Of a stretch of 64,000 nt of DNA, positions 32,251 through 39,734 are shown in pieces. The notes beneath the pieces are model-generated. The model did not search any database and had not been told where the DNA came from. It was given only the letters and a program-made list of their open reading frames with translations. Source of the stretch: Agromyces tardus (lineage in GTDB: Bacteria > Actinomycetota > Actinomycetes > Actinomycetales > Microbacteriaceae); contig NZ_RHHB01000007.1 in assembly GCF_003710805.1 (NCBI RefSeq), forward strand, positions 60,355-124,354. Direction: 5' to 3'. A program made the position numbers and the translations under genes. How positions within the stretch are numbered: position 1 is the stretch's first letter; every line of letters begins with the position of its first letter.

Positions 32251-32270
32251 GGATCCGCTAGCGGACGTCC
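32251..32270. repeat. Intergenic palindromic repeat, copy 3
   Basis: GGATCCGCTAGCGGACGTCC contains the perfect 10-bp palindrome CCGCTAGCGG and matches 29024-29043 at all but one position. It lies 12 bases after the NYN stop and could form a small terminator-like stem. Confidence 0.6.
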
Positions 32271-32319
32271 GATCACCGAGCGGCTATTTGGCCGGCACTT
32301 GGTCGACTAACCTTCGGGG

Positions 32320-32547
32320 ATGACGAACCCGCCTCCGATCGACGACGTGTCGATCGGCGGCGAGGTCATTCGCCTCGGCCAGTTCCTGAAGTTCGCTGGG
32401 CTCTTCGACTCCGGTGGAAGCGTGAAGGAAGCCATCATCGACGGCTACGTGGCCGTGAACGGCGAGGTTGATCGCCGCCGCGGGCGGCAACTGCAGGTGG
32501 GCGACGTCGTCAGCTTCGAGGGACGCCGGGTCCGCGTCAGCGAGTGA
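32320..32547 (+). CDS. S4 domain RNA-binding protein
   Basis: This 75-residue protein is a free-standing S4 domain of the YbcJ/YaaA type: IRLGQFLKFAGLFDSGGSVKEAI (in parts), DGYVAVNGEVDRRRGRQLQVGDVV. It probably binds structured RNA. There is no Shine-Dalgarno signal; TAACCT followed by exactly six bases precedes the ATG, which fits a leaderless transcript. Confidence 0.88.
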   Translation: MTNPPPIDDVSIGGEVIRLGQFLKFAGLFDSGGSVKEAIIDGYVAVNGEVDRRRGRQLQVGDVVSFEGRRVRVSE

Positions 32548-32796
32548 GGGCAACCGAGGCGGGCGGAGCTACAAAGCACCAGGCGTCGGGCAGTGCTTCG
32601 TGGTCGGGTTCTCGGCTCGCGCGTCCGCCACTCGACGGCGACCAGGGCTTCGCTGCCCGCGACTGGCCCGACAGACCGGGGTGGGATTCGCATGAGACGA
32701 GTTTTGGCCTGATTGTCGATTTGGCGGCCATGTGTTCGCTGTCACTGTGACGGAGCCGGACAGGCCGGCCCGCGACCCAGTGCAGGAGGCACTTCC

Positions 32797-33153
32797 ATGT
32801 CCCAGTATGCGATCCTCATCTACGAAGACCCGGCGTTCTACGAGACCATGCCGCCCGAGGGGTGGGCCGCGGTGGTCGACGCGCACAACACGTTCACCAA
32901 GCAGGTCTCCGAGCTGGGTGGGTCCCTGACGGGCGGAGGGGCGCTCGCGCCCGTGACGACGGCGACCACGATCAAGGGTGGCGGTACGGTGACGGACGGC
33001 CCGTTCGTCCAGAGCAAGGAGGCCCTCCTCGGCTACTACGTCGTCGAGGCGCGCGATCTCGACCACGCCGTCGATATCGGCAAGCTGTGCCCGGCCAACG
33101 GCGGCGGCGTGGAGGTTCGTCCGATCGTGAACCCGTCGACGAACCCGTTCTGA
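32797..33153 (+). CDS. YciI/DGPF domain protein
   Basis: This 118-residue protein has the YCII-related fold with the DGPF motif in VTDGPFVQSKEALLGYYVVEA. It is followed by a second DGPF protein and an ECF sigma factor gene, an arrangement known for the ECF42 group, in which DGPF proteins are the conserved partners of the sigma factor. AGGAGG is well placed before the ATG. Its biochemical role is unknown. Confidence 0.88.
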   Translation: MSQYAILIYEDPAFYETMPPEGWAAVVDAHNTFTKQVSELGGSLTGGGALAPVTTATTIKGGGTVTDGPFVQSKEALLGYYVVEARDLDHAVDIGKLCPANGGGVEVRPIVNPSTNPF

Positions 33154-33293
33154 TCGCTCCCAGCGACGAGCCGACCGCGTCCGCCATGCAGGCGGATGCG
33201 GTCGCTGCCGCACTGGCGCAGGCCCGGTGTCGAATTCGGGCTTGCCCGTTCGCTGTAGGGATGAAACGGTTCCCATGACGAAAGGACGCGACC

Positions 33294-33644
33294 GTGAAGT
33301 ACGTCATCATGTTCACAACCACGCCCGAACTCGACGCAGCGGCGTCGCCTGAGCACGTCGAGCAGGCCTATCGCCGCACCTTCGACTGGTTCGGCATGCA
33401 CAGCGAGGTGATGACCGAGTCCGGCGCCCAGCTGCAGCCGGTCACCACCGCGACCACGGTCAGGTACGGCGGCGAAGAGCCGGTCGTGGCCGACGGGCCG
33501 TTCTCGGAGGCGAGGGAGGTCATCGGCGGATTCCAGGTGATCGACGTGCCCGACCTCGACGCGGCGATCGCCATCGTCAAGACGTGGCCGCTGCTCGAGC
33601 TGCCCGGCGTTGCGGTCGAGATCCGCCCGATCGTCGTCTACTAG
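33294..33644 (+). CDS. YciI/DGPF domain protein
   Basis: This 116-residue protein is a second YCII-fold member with the DGPF motif in VVADGPFSEAREVIGGFQVID. It is only distantly similar to the first copy. The GTG start is preceded by GAAAGGA. Its stop lies 14 bases before the sigma factor gene, so both are co-transcribed. Probably a functional partner of that sigma factor. Confidence 0.88.
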   Translation: MKYVIMFTTTPELDAAASPEHVEQAYRRTFDWFGMHSEVMTESGAQLQPVTTATTVRYGGEEPVVADGPFSEAREVIGGFQVIDVPDLDAAIAIVKTWPLLELPGVAVEIRPIVVY

Positions 33645-33658
33645 CGCCACATCGAGCC

Positions 33659-34906
33659 GTGAACGAGACGGATCCCGCGGCAGCGGAGTCAGGCCGGGCC
33701 CACGCCGCGGCATCCGATCAACTCCTCGCGAGGGTGATCCGCGAGGAGTCCGCGCGGATCGTCGCGGCGCTCACGGGATGGCTCGGGAGCCTCGACCTTG
33801 CAGAGGAGTCGGTCGCCGAGGCGATCGAGGAGGCCCTGCGCCAGTGGCGTACGCGCGGGGTGCCCCCCAATCCCGGGGGATGGCTGACGCAGGCGGCCCG
33901 CCACAACGCCCTCGACCGCTTGCGACGCGAGAAGCGGTACCGCGAGAAGCTGGCCATGCTCGCCGATCCACCCGAGGCCGCACCGCTCACCGGCGAGCCC
34001 GACGAGCGACTGCCGCTCCTGTTCGGCTGCTGTCACCCCGCCATCTCCCCGGACGCGCAGCTCGCTCTGACGCTCCGTGCGATCTGCGGCCTCACGACCG
34101 CGCAGATCGCGCGAGCCACCCTGGCCCCGGAATCGACAGTCGCGCAGCGGATCGTGCGGGCCAAGCGGAAGATCGGTGCCACCGGCATCCCCCTGCGGAT
34201 CCCCGAGGGATCCGAACGGGCCGCGCGCCTGGATATAGTCCTGACCGTCGTCTCCGTGATGTACAGCGAGGCCCACCTGGTCGCGGGCGGAGACGCGGCC
34301 GCGGACCGCGACCTCGCCGACGACGCCCTGTGGCTCGCGCGCGTCGTCGCACACCAACTGCCGCGCGAGGCGGAGGCGCAGGGACTGCTCGCACTGCTGC
34401 TGTTCCATCGAGCACGCGAAGGGGCACGCGCCGTCGATGGAGAGCTCGTCCTGCTCGCCGATCAGGACCGGACGCGGTGGGATCGCCGACTGATCGCCGA
34501 GGCACAGGCCGTGCTCGAGGAGGCGGCGATGCTACGACGCCCCGGGCGATGGCAGTTGCACGCGGCGATCGCCGCATGCCACTCCGACACGCGCGACGGC
34601 GGCGACACCGACTGGCTCCAGGTGCTCACGCTCTACGACATGCTGCTGGCGTACGACCGCTCGCCGGTCGTACGGCTGAACCGCGCGGTGGCGCTCGCCG
34701 AGGTCGACGGACCGCAGGCGGCACTGGACGAGGTGGATGCGCTCGGACGCGCCCTCGCGGGATACCACCTCTGGCACGCCGTGCGCGCGCGGATGCTCCG
34801 GCACCTCGGCCGTCGCGACGAGGCGATGGCCGAGGACCTGTGCGCCCTGGAACTCACGGCGAACGACGCCGAACGGCGCCTGCTGGAGGCGCGGGTCGAT
34901 CGCTGA
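33659..34906 (+). CDS. ECF RNA polymerase sigma factor, ECF42 type
   Basis: This 415-residue protein has sigma-70 region 2 (residues about 20-95, with WLTQAARHNALDRLRREKRY), region 4 (ALTLRAICGLTTAQIARATLA and VAQRIVRAKRKIG) and a long C-terminal helical extension (DUF6596/TPR-like, ending LGRRDEAMAEDLCALELTANDAERR in parts). This extension, the size and the two DGPF genes upstream identify the ECF42 group, which has no classical anti-sigma factor; activity is thought to be set by the extension. GTG start, overlapping context close to the DGPF gene. Confidence 0.9.
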   Translation: MNETDPAAAESGRAHAAASDQLLARVIREESARIVAALTGWLGSLDLAEESVAEAIEEALRQWRTRGVPPNPGGWLTQAARHNALDRLRREKRYREKLAMLADPPEAAPLTGEPDERLPLLFGCCHPAISPDAQLALTLRAICGLTTAQIARATLAPESTVAQRIVRAKRKIGATGIPLRIPEGSERAARLDIVLTVVSVMYSEAHLVAGGDAAADRDLADDALWLARVVAHQLPREAEAQGLLALLLFHRAREGARAVDGELVLLADQDRTRWDRRLIAEAQAVLEEAAMLRRPGRWQLHAAIAACHSDTRDGGDTDWLQVLTLYDMLLAYDRSPVVRLNRAVALAEVDGPQAALDEVDALGRALAGYHLWHAVRARMLRHLGRRDEAMAEDLCALELTANDAERRLLEARVDR

Positions 34907-35060
34907 GCGGGTTCTCCTCCTCACCCGTGCTCAGCAGCGGCGGTTCGGCCGACGGCATCACCATGCAGGTCGCGAAAGCGAGAGGCCGCCTCCGCGGCAA
35001 GCGGCCGATCGTCACTTCGCCTCGTGCCTCGCTGTCGGTCGTGCGGCATAGGCTCGCCCC

Positions 35061-35474
35061 GTGGCCACCCTCGACGACCTGCGTCGCACCACCGCCGGGC
35101 TGCCCGGTAGCGAGGAGCGCGCGACGACGGGCGGCGCCGCGTGGTTCGTGCGCGGCAAGCTGTACGCGTGGGAGTGCCATCCTTGGCCGAGCATCCCCTC
35201 AGACATACGGGAAACAATCGCGGCCGAGCTCGTCGTCGGGGTGAAGGTCGCCGACCGTCTGGACGCGCTCGCGCTTGTCGCAATGGCGCCCAACGTGTTC
35301 CTGCGCACCACGACCACCTGGGGCGAGCCGAAGGTAGCGTTCCGCATGGCCGGCATCGACGAGGACCATCTCGCCGAGCTCGTGACCGACGCGTGGCGCG
35401 TACAGGCTCCGAAGTACCTGCGGCGTGAGCTCGACGACGTCAGCTCCCACAAGGATCGATCACTGCGCTCGTGA
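35061..35474 (+). CDS. MmcQ/YjbR family DNA-binding-fold protein
   Basis: This 137-residue protein belongs to the YjbR/CyaY-like family (start LDDLRRTTAGLPGSEE, middle GKLYAWECHP, and WRVQAPKYLRREL near the end, the place of the usual hxPxxL end pattern). Function is not known for most members. The GTG start lacks a Shine-Dalgarno signal; TAGGCT plus exactly six bases precedes it, as in other apparently leaderless genes in this window. Its 3' end overlaps the convergent peptidase E gene by 15 bases. Confidence 0.82.
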   Translation: MATLDDLRRTTAGLPGSEERATTGGAAWFVRGKLYAWECHPWPSIPSDIRETIAAELVVGVKVADRLDALALVAMAPNVFLRTTTTWGEPKVAFRMAGIDEDHLAELVTDAWRVQAPKYLRRELDDVSSHKDRSLRS

Positions 35475-36128
35475 CTCGAGCAATGTCCAGTGTCCCTCTG
35501 AGACGACCTCGACTGTGCCGCCGTTCACCGTGATGGCACTCTGGTCGTCGAGGGCGTACGCCTTTCCGCCGATACCGGCCGACCACTGCTCGGCCTCAGC
35601 GAGGCTGTTCTCCGGGAAGACGTCCAGGTGCGGGAAGATCGAGAAGTCCACCACGCCGAGCATGCGGTCGTCTGTTGCAGACGGCCACTCCACGAACGTG
35701 GAGCCGATTCGCGGGGTCATCACCATGCTGCCCGCACTGACCCCCACCCAGACGGTGTCGACCAGCGAAGGCAGGAGGTCGGCCAACCCTGACTCCCGCA
35801 TCCAGTGGCACAGGTATGTGGCCTCGCCCCCGGCGACCAGCAGCGCGTCGGCCTCCCGGACCCAGGGCACCCAGCGTTCCGCGCCGATCGTGGTGAGCGC
35901 AGTCAACTCGAGAACGCCGAGCGACTTCCACTCCAGGGAGGTCATGCAGCCCCACGCGCGGCCATGCAGGAAGTCCGGCACCGAGACGGGCTGGTGTCGG
36001 GGGTAGCCCCACTGCGCCGTCGGGACGCAGAGCGCGATGGAGTCGGAGATCGGCTTACCCAGCAGGTCGACCAGCGCCTGGCTGATGGTCGGGTTGGTGA
36101 TGCCTCCGGACGTGAGAAGGAGTTTCAC
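35460..36128 (-). CDS. Peptidase E-like protein (peptidase family S51)
   Basis: This 222-residue protein has the class-I glutamine-amidotransferase-like fold of peptidase S51: start LLLTSGGITNP, VAGGEATYLCHWM and the nucleophile Ser in WVGVSAGSMVM, the same elbow as in PepE (Asp-X dipeptidase) and cyanophycinase. The His expected in the triad may be in FPHLDVF. The GTG start has GAGG upstream. Likely role is hydrolysis of small peptides. No operon partner. Confidence 0.85.
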   Translation of the reverse strand: MKLLLTSGGITNPTISQALVDLLGKPISDSIALCVPTAQWGYPRHQPVSVPDFLHGRAWGCMTSLEWKSLGVLELTALTTIGAERWVPWVREADALLVAGGEATYLCHWMRESGLADLLPSLVDTVWVGVSAGSMVMTPRIGSTFVEWPSATDDRMLGVVDFSIFPHLDVFPENSLAEAEQWSAGIGGKAYALDDQSAITVNGGTVEVVSEGHWTLLESRAQ

Positions 36129-36244
36129 GTTGCCATCCTCGAGTGATCATCGGAATCAGCCAACCGATCTTCGCAGCTCGATCAGTGTCTTGGGAGGCGA
36201 AGACATGGAAGGCGCCACCTTGGACGAGCGCCTGTCGTCGGTGC

Positions 36245-37030
36245 TCACACCGACGGGTCCCAAGCTGCGAGCTGATCGAAGACACGACGGTCGCCTTCGA
36301 ACTTCAGCGAATCCAGCGGTATGCGGTCGTAGAAGAACAGGACCAGGTCGCTGGCCGTTCCGCGGGCAGAGGCGTCGGTCGTGCCGGCATCCTCGCCGGC
36401 AGCGGGCGTGAGATGGGCGACCTGTGCGCCATCGTCGGACAGCCGGAGGCGCCAGGAGTGACCCTCGGTGGCGTGGTAATCGACGATGGCGGGGTCGTGC
36501 GGCCAGGCGACCGTCGTCGCGCAGAGCGTGAACTGGCAGTCGTCGAAACCGTCGAGGGCGATCTTCTGCGGTATCGGCTGCGGGGCGCCCCCGGCGAGCT
36601 GGACGTCGTAGGTGTGCACCGCGATCTCGTGGAGCTGGCGACGCGCCCAGGCCCCGGAGGTCTGCGGTGACGGCGAGTCACCCCACCAAGTCCAGCAGCC
36701 GCGATCCGGGCCCGCCTCGCGCAGCACGCTCGCCAGGTGCTCGATGGACTCGACCCACCAGGCCAGCAGCGCCTCGCGCTCCCGAGGCGCACCAGTGCCG
36801 CCTCCCCATGCGGACTCCCCCGGCGGAGCGTCCGCGGGCCCGGCGGTGACGATGGCGGCTGCCTTGCGGCGTGCGGTGCCCACGTGTTGCACGTGATCGA
36901 ACAGCGTCCGCTCGGGATGGGTCGGCATCTGAACGTCGAGGCTGGGTGCCGCGGCGACCGCAGCGCGGAAGGCGGCAGACCGTTCGTCGATCAGCCGCAG
37001 CAGATCCGGGAACGGGAGAACCTTGTGCAT
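36245..37030 (-). CDS. Maleylpyruvate isomerase-fold (mycothiol-dependent) family protein
   Basis: This 261-residue protein has the DinB-like MDMPI fold. Its metal-binding histidines are visible in TLFDHVQHVG and in RRQLHEIAVHTYDVQL (HExxxH), and the C-terminal domain has the typical DLVLFFYDRIP. The founding member is mycothiol-dependent maleylpyruvate isomerase; most relatives in actinobacteria are of unknown substrate and use mycothiol in detoxification. No gentisate genes lie nearby, so the specific reaction is open. Confidence 0.85.
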   Translation of the reverse strand: MHKVLPFPDLLRLIDERSAAFRAAVAAAPSLDVQMPTHPERTLFDHVQHVGTARRKAAAIVTAGPADAPPGESAWGGGTGAPREREALLAWWVESIEHLASVLREAGPDRGCWTWWGDSPSPQTSGAWARRQLHEIAVHTYDVQLAGGAPQPIPQKIALDGFDDCQFTLCATTVAWPHDPAIVDYHATEGHSWRLRLSDDGAQVAHLTPAAGEDAGTTDASARGTASDLVLFFYDRIPLDSLKFEGDRRVFDQLAAWDPSV

Positions 37031-37140
37031 CCCGCCGTTCTACCACTGTGCCCCGATGATCGGACAGCGATAATCGCATCCAACGCGGCGGCCGCGATCG
37101 GGCTGCGGGCGCATCTCGGACGCAGGAGGATGATGGACCC

Positions 37141-37578
37141 ATGCCCGCCGCCCACCGCCCCGGTCTTCGGGTCGACTCCCAACTCACGATCCCGGAGTCC
37201 GAGCTGTCTTGGCGGTTCTCGCGGTCATCAGGTCCTGGCGGGCAAGGCGTGAACACTGCCGACTCCCGAGTGGAACTCGTGTGGGATGTGGCAGGCTCGG
37301 CCGTCCTCGCTCCGGTCCAGCGGGAGCGACTGCTCGAGCGCCTGAGCAGTCGTCTCGTCGACGGCGTGCTGACGATCGCAGCATCCGAGCACCGCGCGCA
37401 ATTGCGCAACAGGGAGGCCGCGAGCGCTCGGCTCGCTGCGGTCGTCGCCGACGCCTTGCGGCCGCCGTCACCGTCGCGACGACCCACCAAGCCGAGTCGC
37501 GGCGCCAAGGAGCGGCGCTTGGAGGCGAAGAAGCGGCGCACCGACGTCAAGCGACTGCGCCGCCCACCCGGTGATTGA
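37141..37578 (+). CDS. arfB: Peptidyl-tRNA hydrolase ArfB (ribosome rescue)
   Basis: This 145-residue protein is a codon-independent release factor: the catalytic GGQ lies in SSGPGGQGVNTADSRVEL, and the basic tail (RRPTKPSRGAKERRLEAKKR in parts) is the segment that enters the empty mRNA channel of stalled ribosomes. It frees peptides from non-stop complexes. AGGAGG is upstream of the ATG. It is encoded alone. The length is standard for ArfB. Confidence 0.92.
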   Translation: MPAAHRPGLRVDSQLTIPESELSWRFSRSSGPGGQGVNTADSRVELVWDVAGSAVLAPVQRERLLERLSSRLVDGVLTIAASEHRAQLRNREAASARLAAVVADALRPPSPSRRPTKPSRGAKERRLEAKKRRTDVKRLRRPPGD

Positions 37579-37627
37579 CCACCGCGGTGGCACTCATACG
37601 TCGCCCGTTCGGCATCGGCGGGCCGGC

Positions 37628-37966
37628 TCAGCTCCGGCTGGTTCCGCCGAAGGACAGTTCGTTTCCGTCGGGATCCTGGTACACGACTTTGCGCATGCCC
37701 TCCTCGTACCGTTCGATGCGGAGTGGTTCGATGCCGCGGTCGGAGATCTCGGCGACGGCTGCGCCGAGGTCCTCGACCATGATCATGCTGAGTGACCCTC
37801 CCGCCCGCTCCGGGAGGACCTCGAAGTAGACGAAGCAGTGCTCGCCCACCTCCCACACGGCCTCGCGGTCGTTGGGGTGGAAGCTCGGCTCGCGGCCCAG
37901 CAGTTGCCGGTACCACTGCAGCGACCGTTCATAGTCCGTGACAGGAAAGCCCGCGAAGAGATCCAT
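37628..37966 (-). CDS. VOC family protein (glyoxalase/bleomycin resistance fold)
   Basis: This 112-residue single-domain protein has the VOC pattern: FPVTDYERSLQWYRQLLG at the start and YQDPDGNELSFGG at the end with the metal-type Glu. The first metal residue of true glyoxalases is not obvious, so an enzymatic role is uncertain. TAGGAT lies 10 bases before the ATG. It is 24 bases downstream of the dinB stop, possibly co-transcribed... it lies on the same strand and after dinB in transcription order. Confidence 0.85.
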   Translation of the reverse strand: MDLFAGFPVTDYERSLQWYRQLLGREPSFHPNDREAVWEVGEHCFVYFEVLPERAGGSLSMIMVEDLGAAVAEISDRGIEPLRIERYEEGMRKVVYQDPDGNELSFGGTSRS

Positions 37967-37990
37967 GATGGCGGCGATCCTACGCCCGCT

Positions 37991-39187
37991 TCACTCGTGT
38001 TCGGGCAGCAGCGGGGTCGACCAGCCCGGGTCGCGACCGAGTTGCGCAGCTCGCGAGACGGATGCCGCGCCGAAGCGGTCGCGCACCTGGTCGAGCACCG
38101 TGTCGAGGCGCACCCCGTCGTCCCAGTCGAACGGCAGCTCCGGCTGGATGCTGTCGGCGCGCGCCAGCTGCGACAGCGAGACGCCGATCAGGGTGATGCC
38201 GCGCTCGTCGATGCGGGGCTGTGCGGCGGCGAGCAGCCCGCGCGCGACGGCGAGCAGCACCGCGGTGCGGTCGGTCGCCGAGCGGAGCGTGCGCGATCGC
38301 GTGGCCTTCGCGAAGTCGCCGTAGCGGAGGCGCAGCACGACCGTGCGGCACACCCGCTCCTTGTCGCGCAGACGGCGGCCGAGCCGATCGACGATCTGGG
38401 TGAGGATGACGTCGAGCTCCTCGGCCGAGCGCGGGCGGCTGCCGAGCGCGCGCTGGGAGCCGATGGAGCCGCGGCGGCGCGTGCTGTCGACCGGCCGCGG
38501 GTCCCGGAGCCGGGCCAGCGCGTGCAGGTGCGCGCCGGCCGCCCGGCCCAGCAGCCGCTCCGTGGCGTCGGCCTCGAGCTCGGCGAGCTGCCCCACTGTG
38601 CGGATGCCGAGCCGATGCAGCTTCTCGGCGGTCACCGCACCGACTCCCCACAGCCGCTCGACCGGCAGCGGGAGCAGGAACGCCTCCTCGCGCTCGGGCT
38701 CGACCACCAGCAGCCCGTCGGGCTTGCTGACCGCGCTCGCGACCTTCGCGAGGAACTTGGTCCGCGCGATCCCGACCGAGATGGGCAGCCCGACCTCCGC
38801 GCGCACCCGCTCACGCAGCCGCACGGCGATCTGCTCGGGCGTGCCGGCGATCCGCCGCAGGCCTCCGACCTCCAGGAACGCCTCGTCGATGGACAGCCCC
38901 TCCACGAGCGGCGTCGTGTCGCGGAAGATCGCGAACACGTCCTTGCTCGCCGCCGAGTAGGCGTCCATCCGCGGCGGGACGACCACGGCATCCGGGCACA
39001 GGTCGCGCGCCTGCCGGCCGCCCATCGCGGTGCGCACTCCGCGAGCCTTCGCCTCGTAGCTCGCCGCCAGCACGACACCCCCGCCGACGATGACGGGCCG
39101 GCCACGCAGCGCGGGGGCGTCTCGCTGCTCGACCGAGGCGTAGAACGCGTCGAGATCCGCGTGCAACACGGTCGCTTCGCCCCGCAT
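37991..39187 (-). CDS. dinB: DNA polymerase IV (Y family)
   Basis: This 398-residue translesion polymerase has the catalytic palm motifs LHADLDAFYASVE and GLSIDEAFLEV, the YEAKARGVRT segment, the helix-hairpin-helix region LWGVGAVTAEKLHRLGI and a little-finger domain. The C-terminus has QPELPF, similar to the clamp-binding QxxLxF motif, though it lies internally. The ATG at 39187 has GGAGGA upstream. It copies damaged templates with low fidelity. It is divergent from a PadR regulator gene. Confidence 0.93.
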   Translation of the reverse strand: MRGEATVLHADLDAFYASVEQRDAPALRGRPVIVGGGVVLAASYEAKARGVRTAMGGRQARDLCPDAVVVPPRMDAYSAASKDVFAIFRDTTPLVEGLSIDEAFLEVGGLRRIAGTPEQIAVRLRERVRAEVGLPISVGIARTKFLAKVASAVSKPDGLLVVEPEREEAFLLPLPVERLWGVGAVTAEKLHRLGIRTVGQLAELEADATERLLGRAAGAHLHALARLRDPRPVDSTRRRGSIGSQRALGSRPRSAEELDVILTQIVDRLGRRLRDKERVCRTVVLRLRYGDFAKATRSRTLRSATDRTAVLLAVARGLLAAAQPRIDERGITLIGVSLSQLARADSIQPELPFDWDDGVRLDTVLDQVRDRFGAASVSRAAQLGRDPGWSTPLLPEHE

Positions 39188-39299
39188 CCCGTCCTCCCGC
39201 AGATCGTCCCTCGTGCGAATCGTCGCACGCACCGGGGACACGGTATGCCACTGCGTGACCGGGTGCGAAGCGACCCTTCCACCCGGCACGATCCACGTG

Positions 39300-39337
39300 A
39301 TACCTTGCAGCTCTAGGTATATAGATGCTCTAGGTAT
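39300..39337. promoter_or_regulatory. Probable PadR operator
   Basis: ATACCT (39300-39305) and AGGTAT (39315-39320) form an inverted repeat with a 9-base spacer, and a second direct copy CTCTAGGTAT follows at 39328-39337, 17 bases after the first (39311-39320). It is AT-rich against its surroundings and lies just before the padR gene, as expected for an autoregulatory site. Confidence 0.6.
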
Positions 39338-39362
39338 CCACGACCGACGATCGGGGGCGCCC

Positions 39363-39731
39363 ATGCGGATCGGCAAGGACCTGGTGGCGGCGGCCGCCAC
39401 ACCGGTGGTGCTCGGCATCCTCGCCGAGGGCGAGTCGTACGGCTACGCCATCCTGCAGCGGATCACCGCGCTCTCGGGCGGCGAGCTCGAGTGGAGCGAC
39501 GGCATGCTCTACCCCCTCCTGCACCGGCTCGAGCGGCTCGGCCACGTCGATTCCGAATGGCGGCAGGAGCCGGGCGGACGACCGCGCAAGCACTATCGCC
39601 TGAGCGCGCAGGGAGCCGCGACGCTCGCCGACCAGCGCCGGCAGTGGACGGTGATCGGCAGCGTGCTCGACCAGGTCTGGCCCGGCGGGCCCGACGACCG
39701 GCAGCCGCGCATCGCACTCGGGCTGGGCTGA
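39363..39731 (+). CDS. PadR family transcriptional regulator
   Basis: This 122-residue protein has a PadR winged helix: LGILAEGESYGYAILQRI, GMLYPLLHRLERLGHVDSEW and RPRKHYRLSAQGA. It is followed after three bases by a membrane protein gene with an N-terminal permease-prefix domain. This is a very common actinobacterial pair in which the regulator represses its own operon. Ligand is unknown. The operator-like repeats upstream support autoregulation. Confidence 0.92.
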   Translation: MRIGKDLVAAAATPVVLGILAEGESYGYAILQRITALSGGELEWSDGMLYPLLHRLERLGHVDSEWRQEPGGRPRKHYRLSAQGAATLADQRRQWTVIGSVLDQVWPGGPDDRQPRIALGLG

Positions 39732-39734
39732 ACG

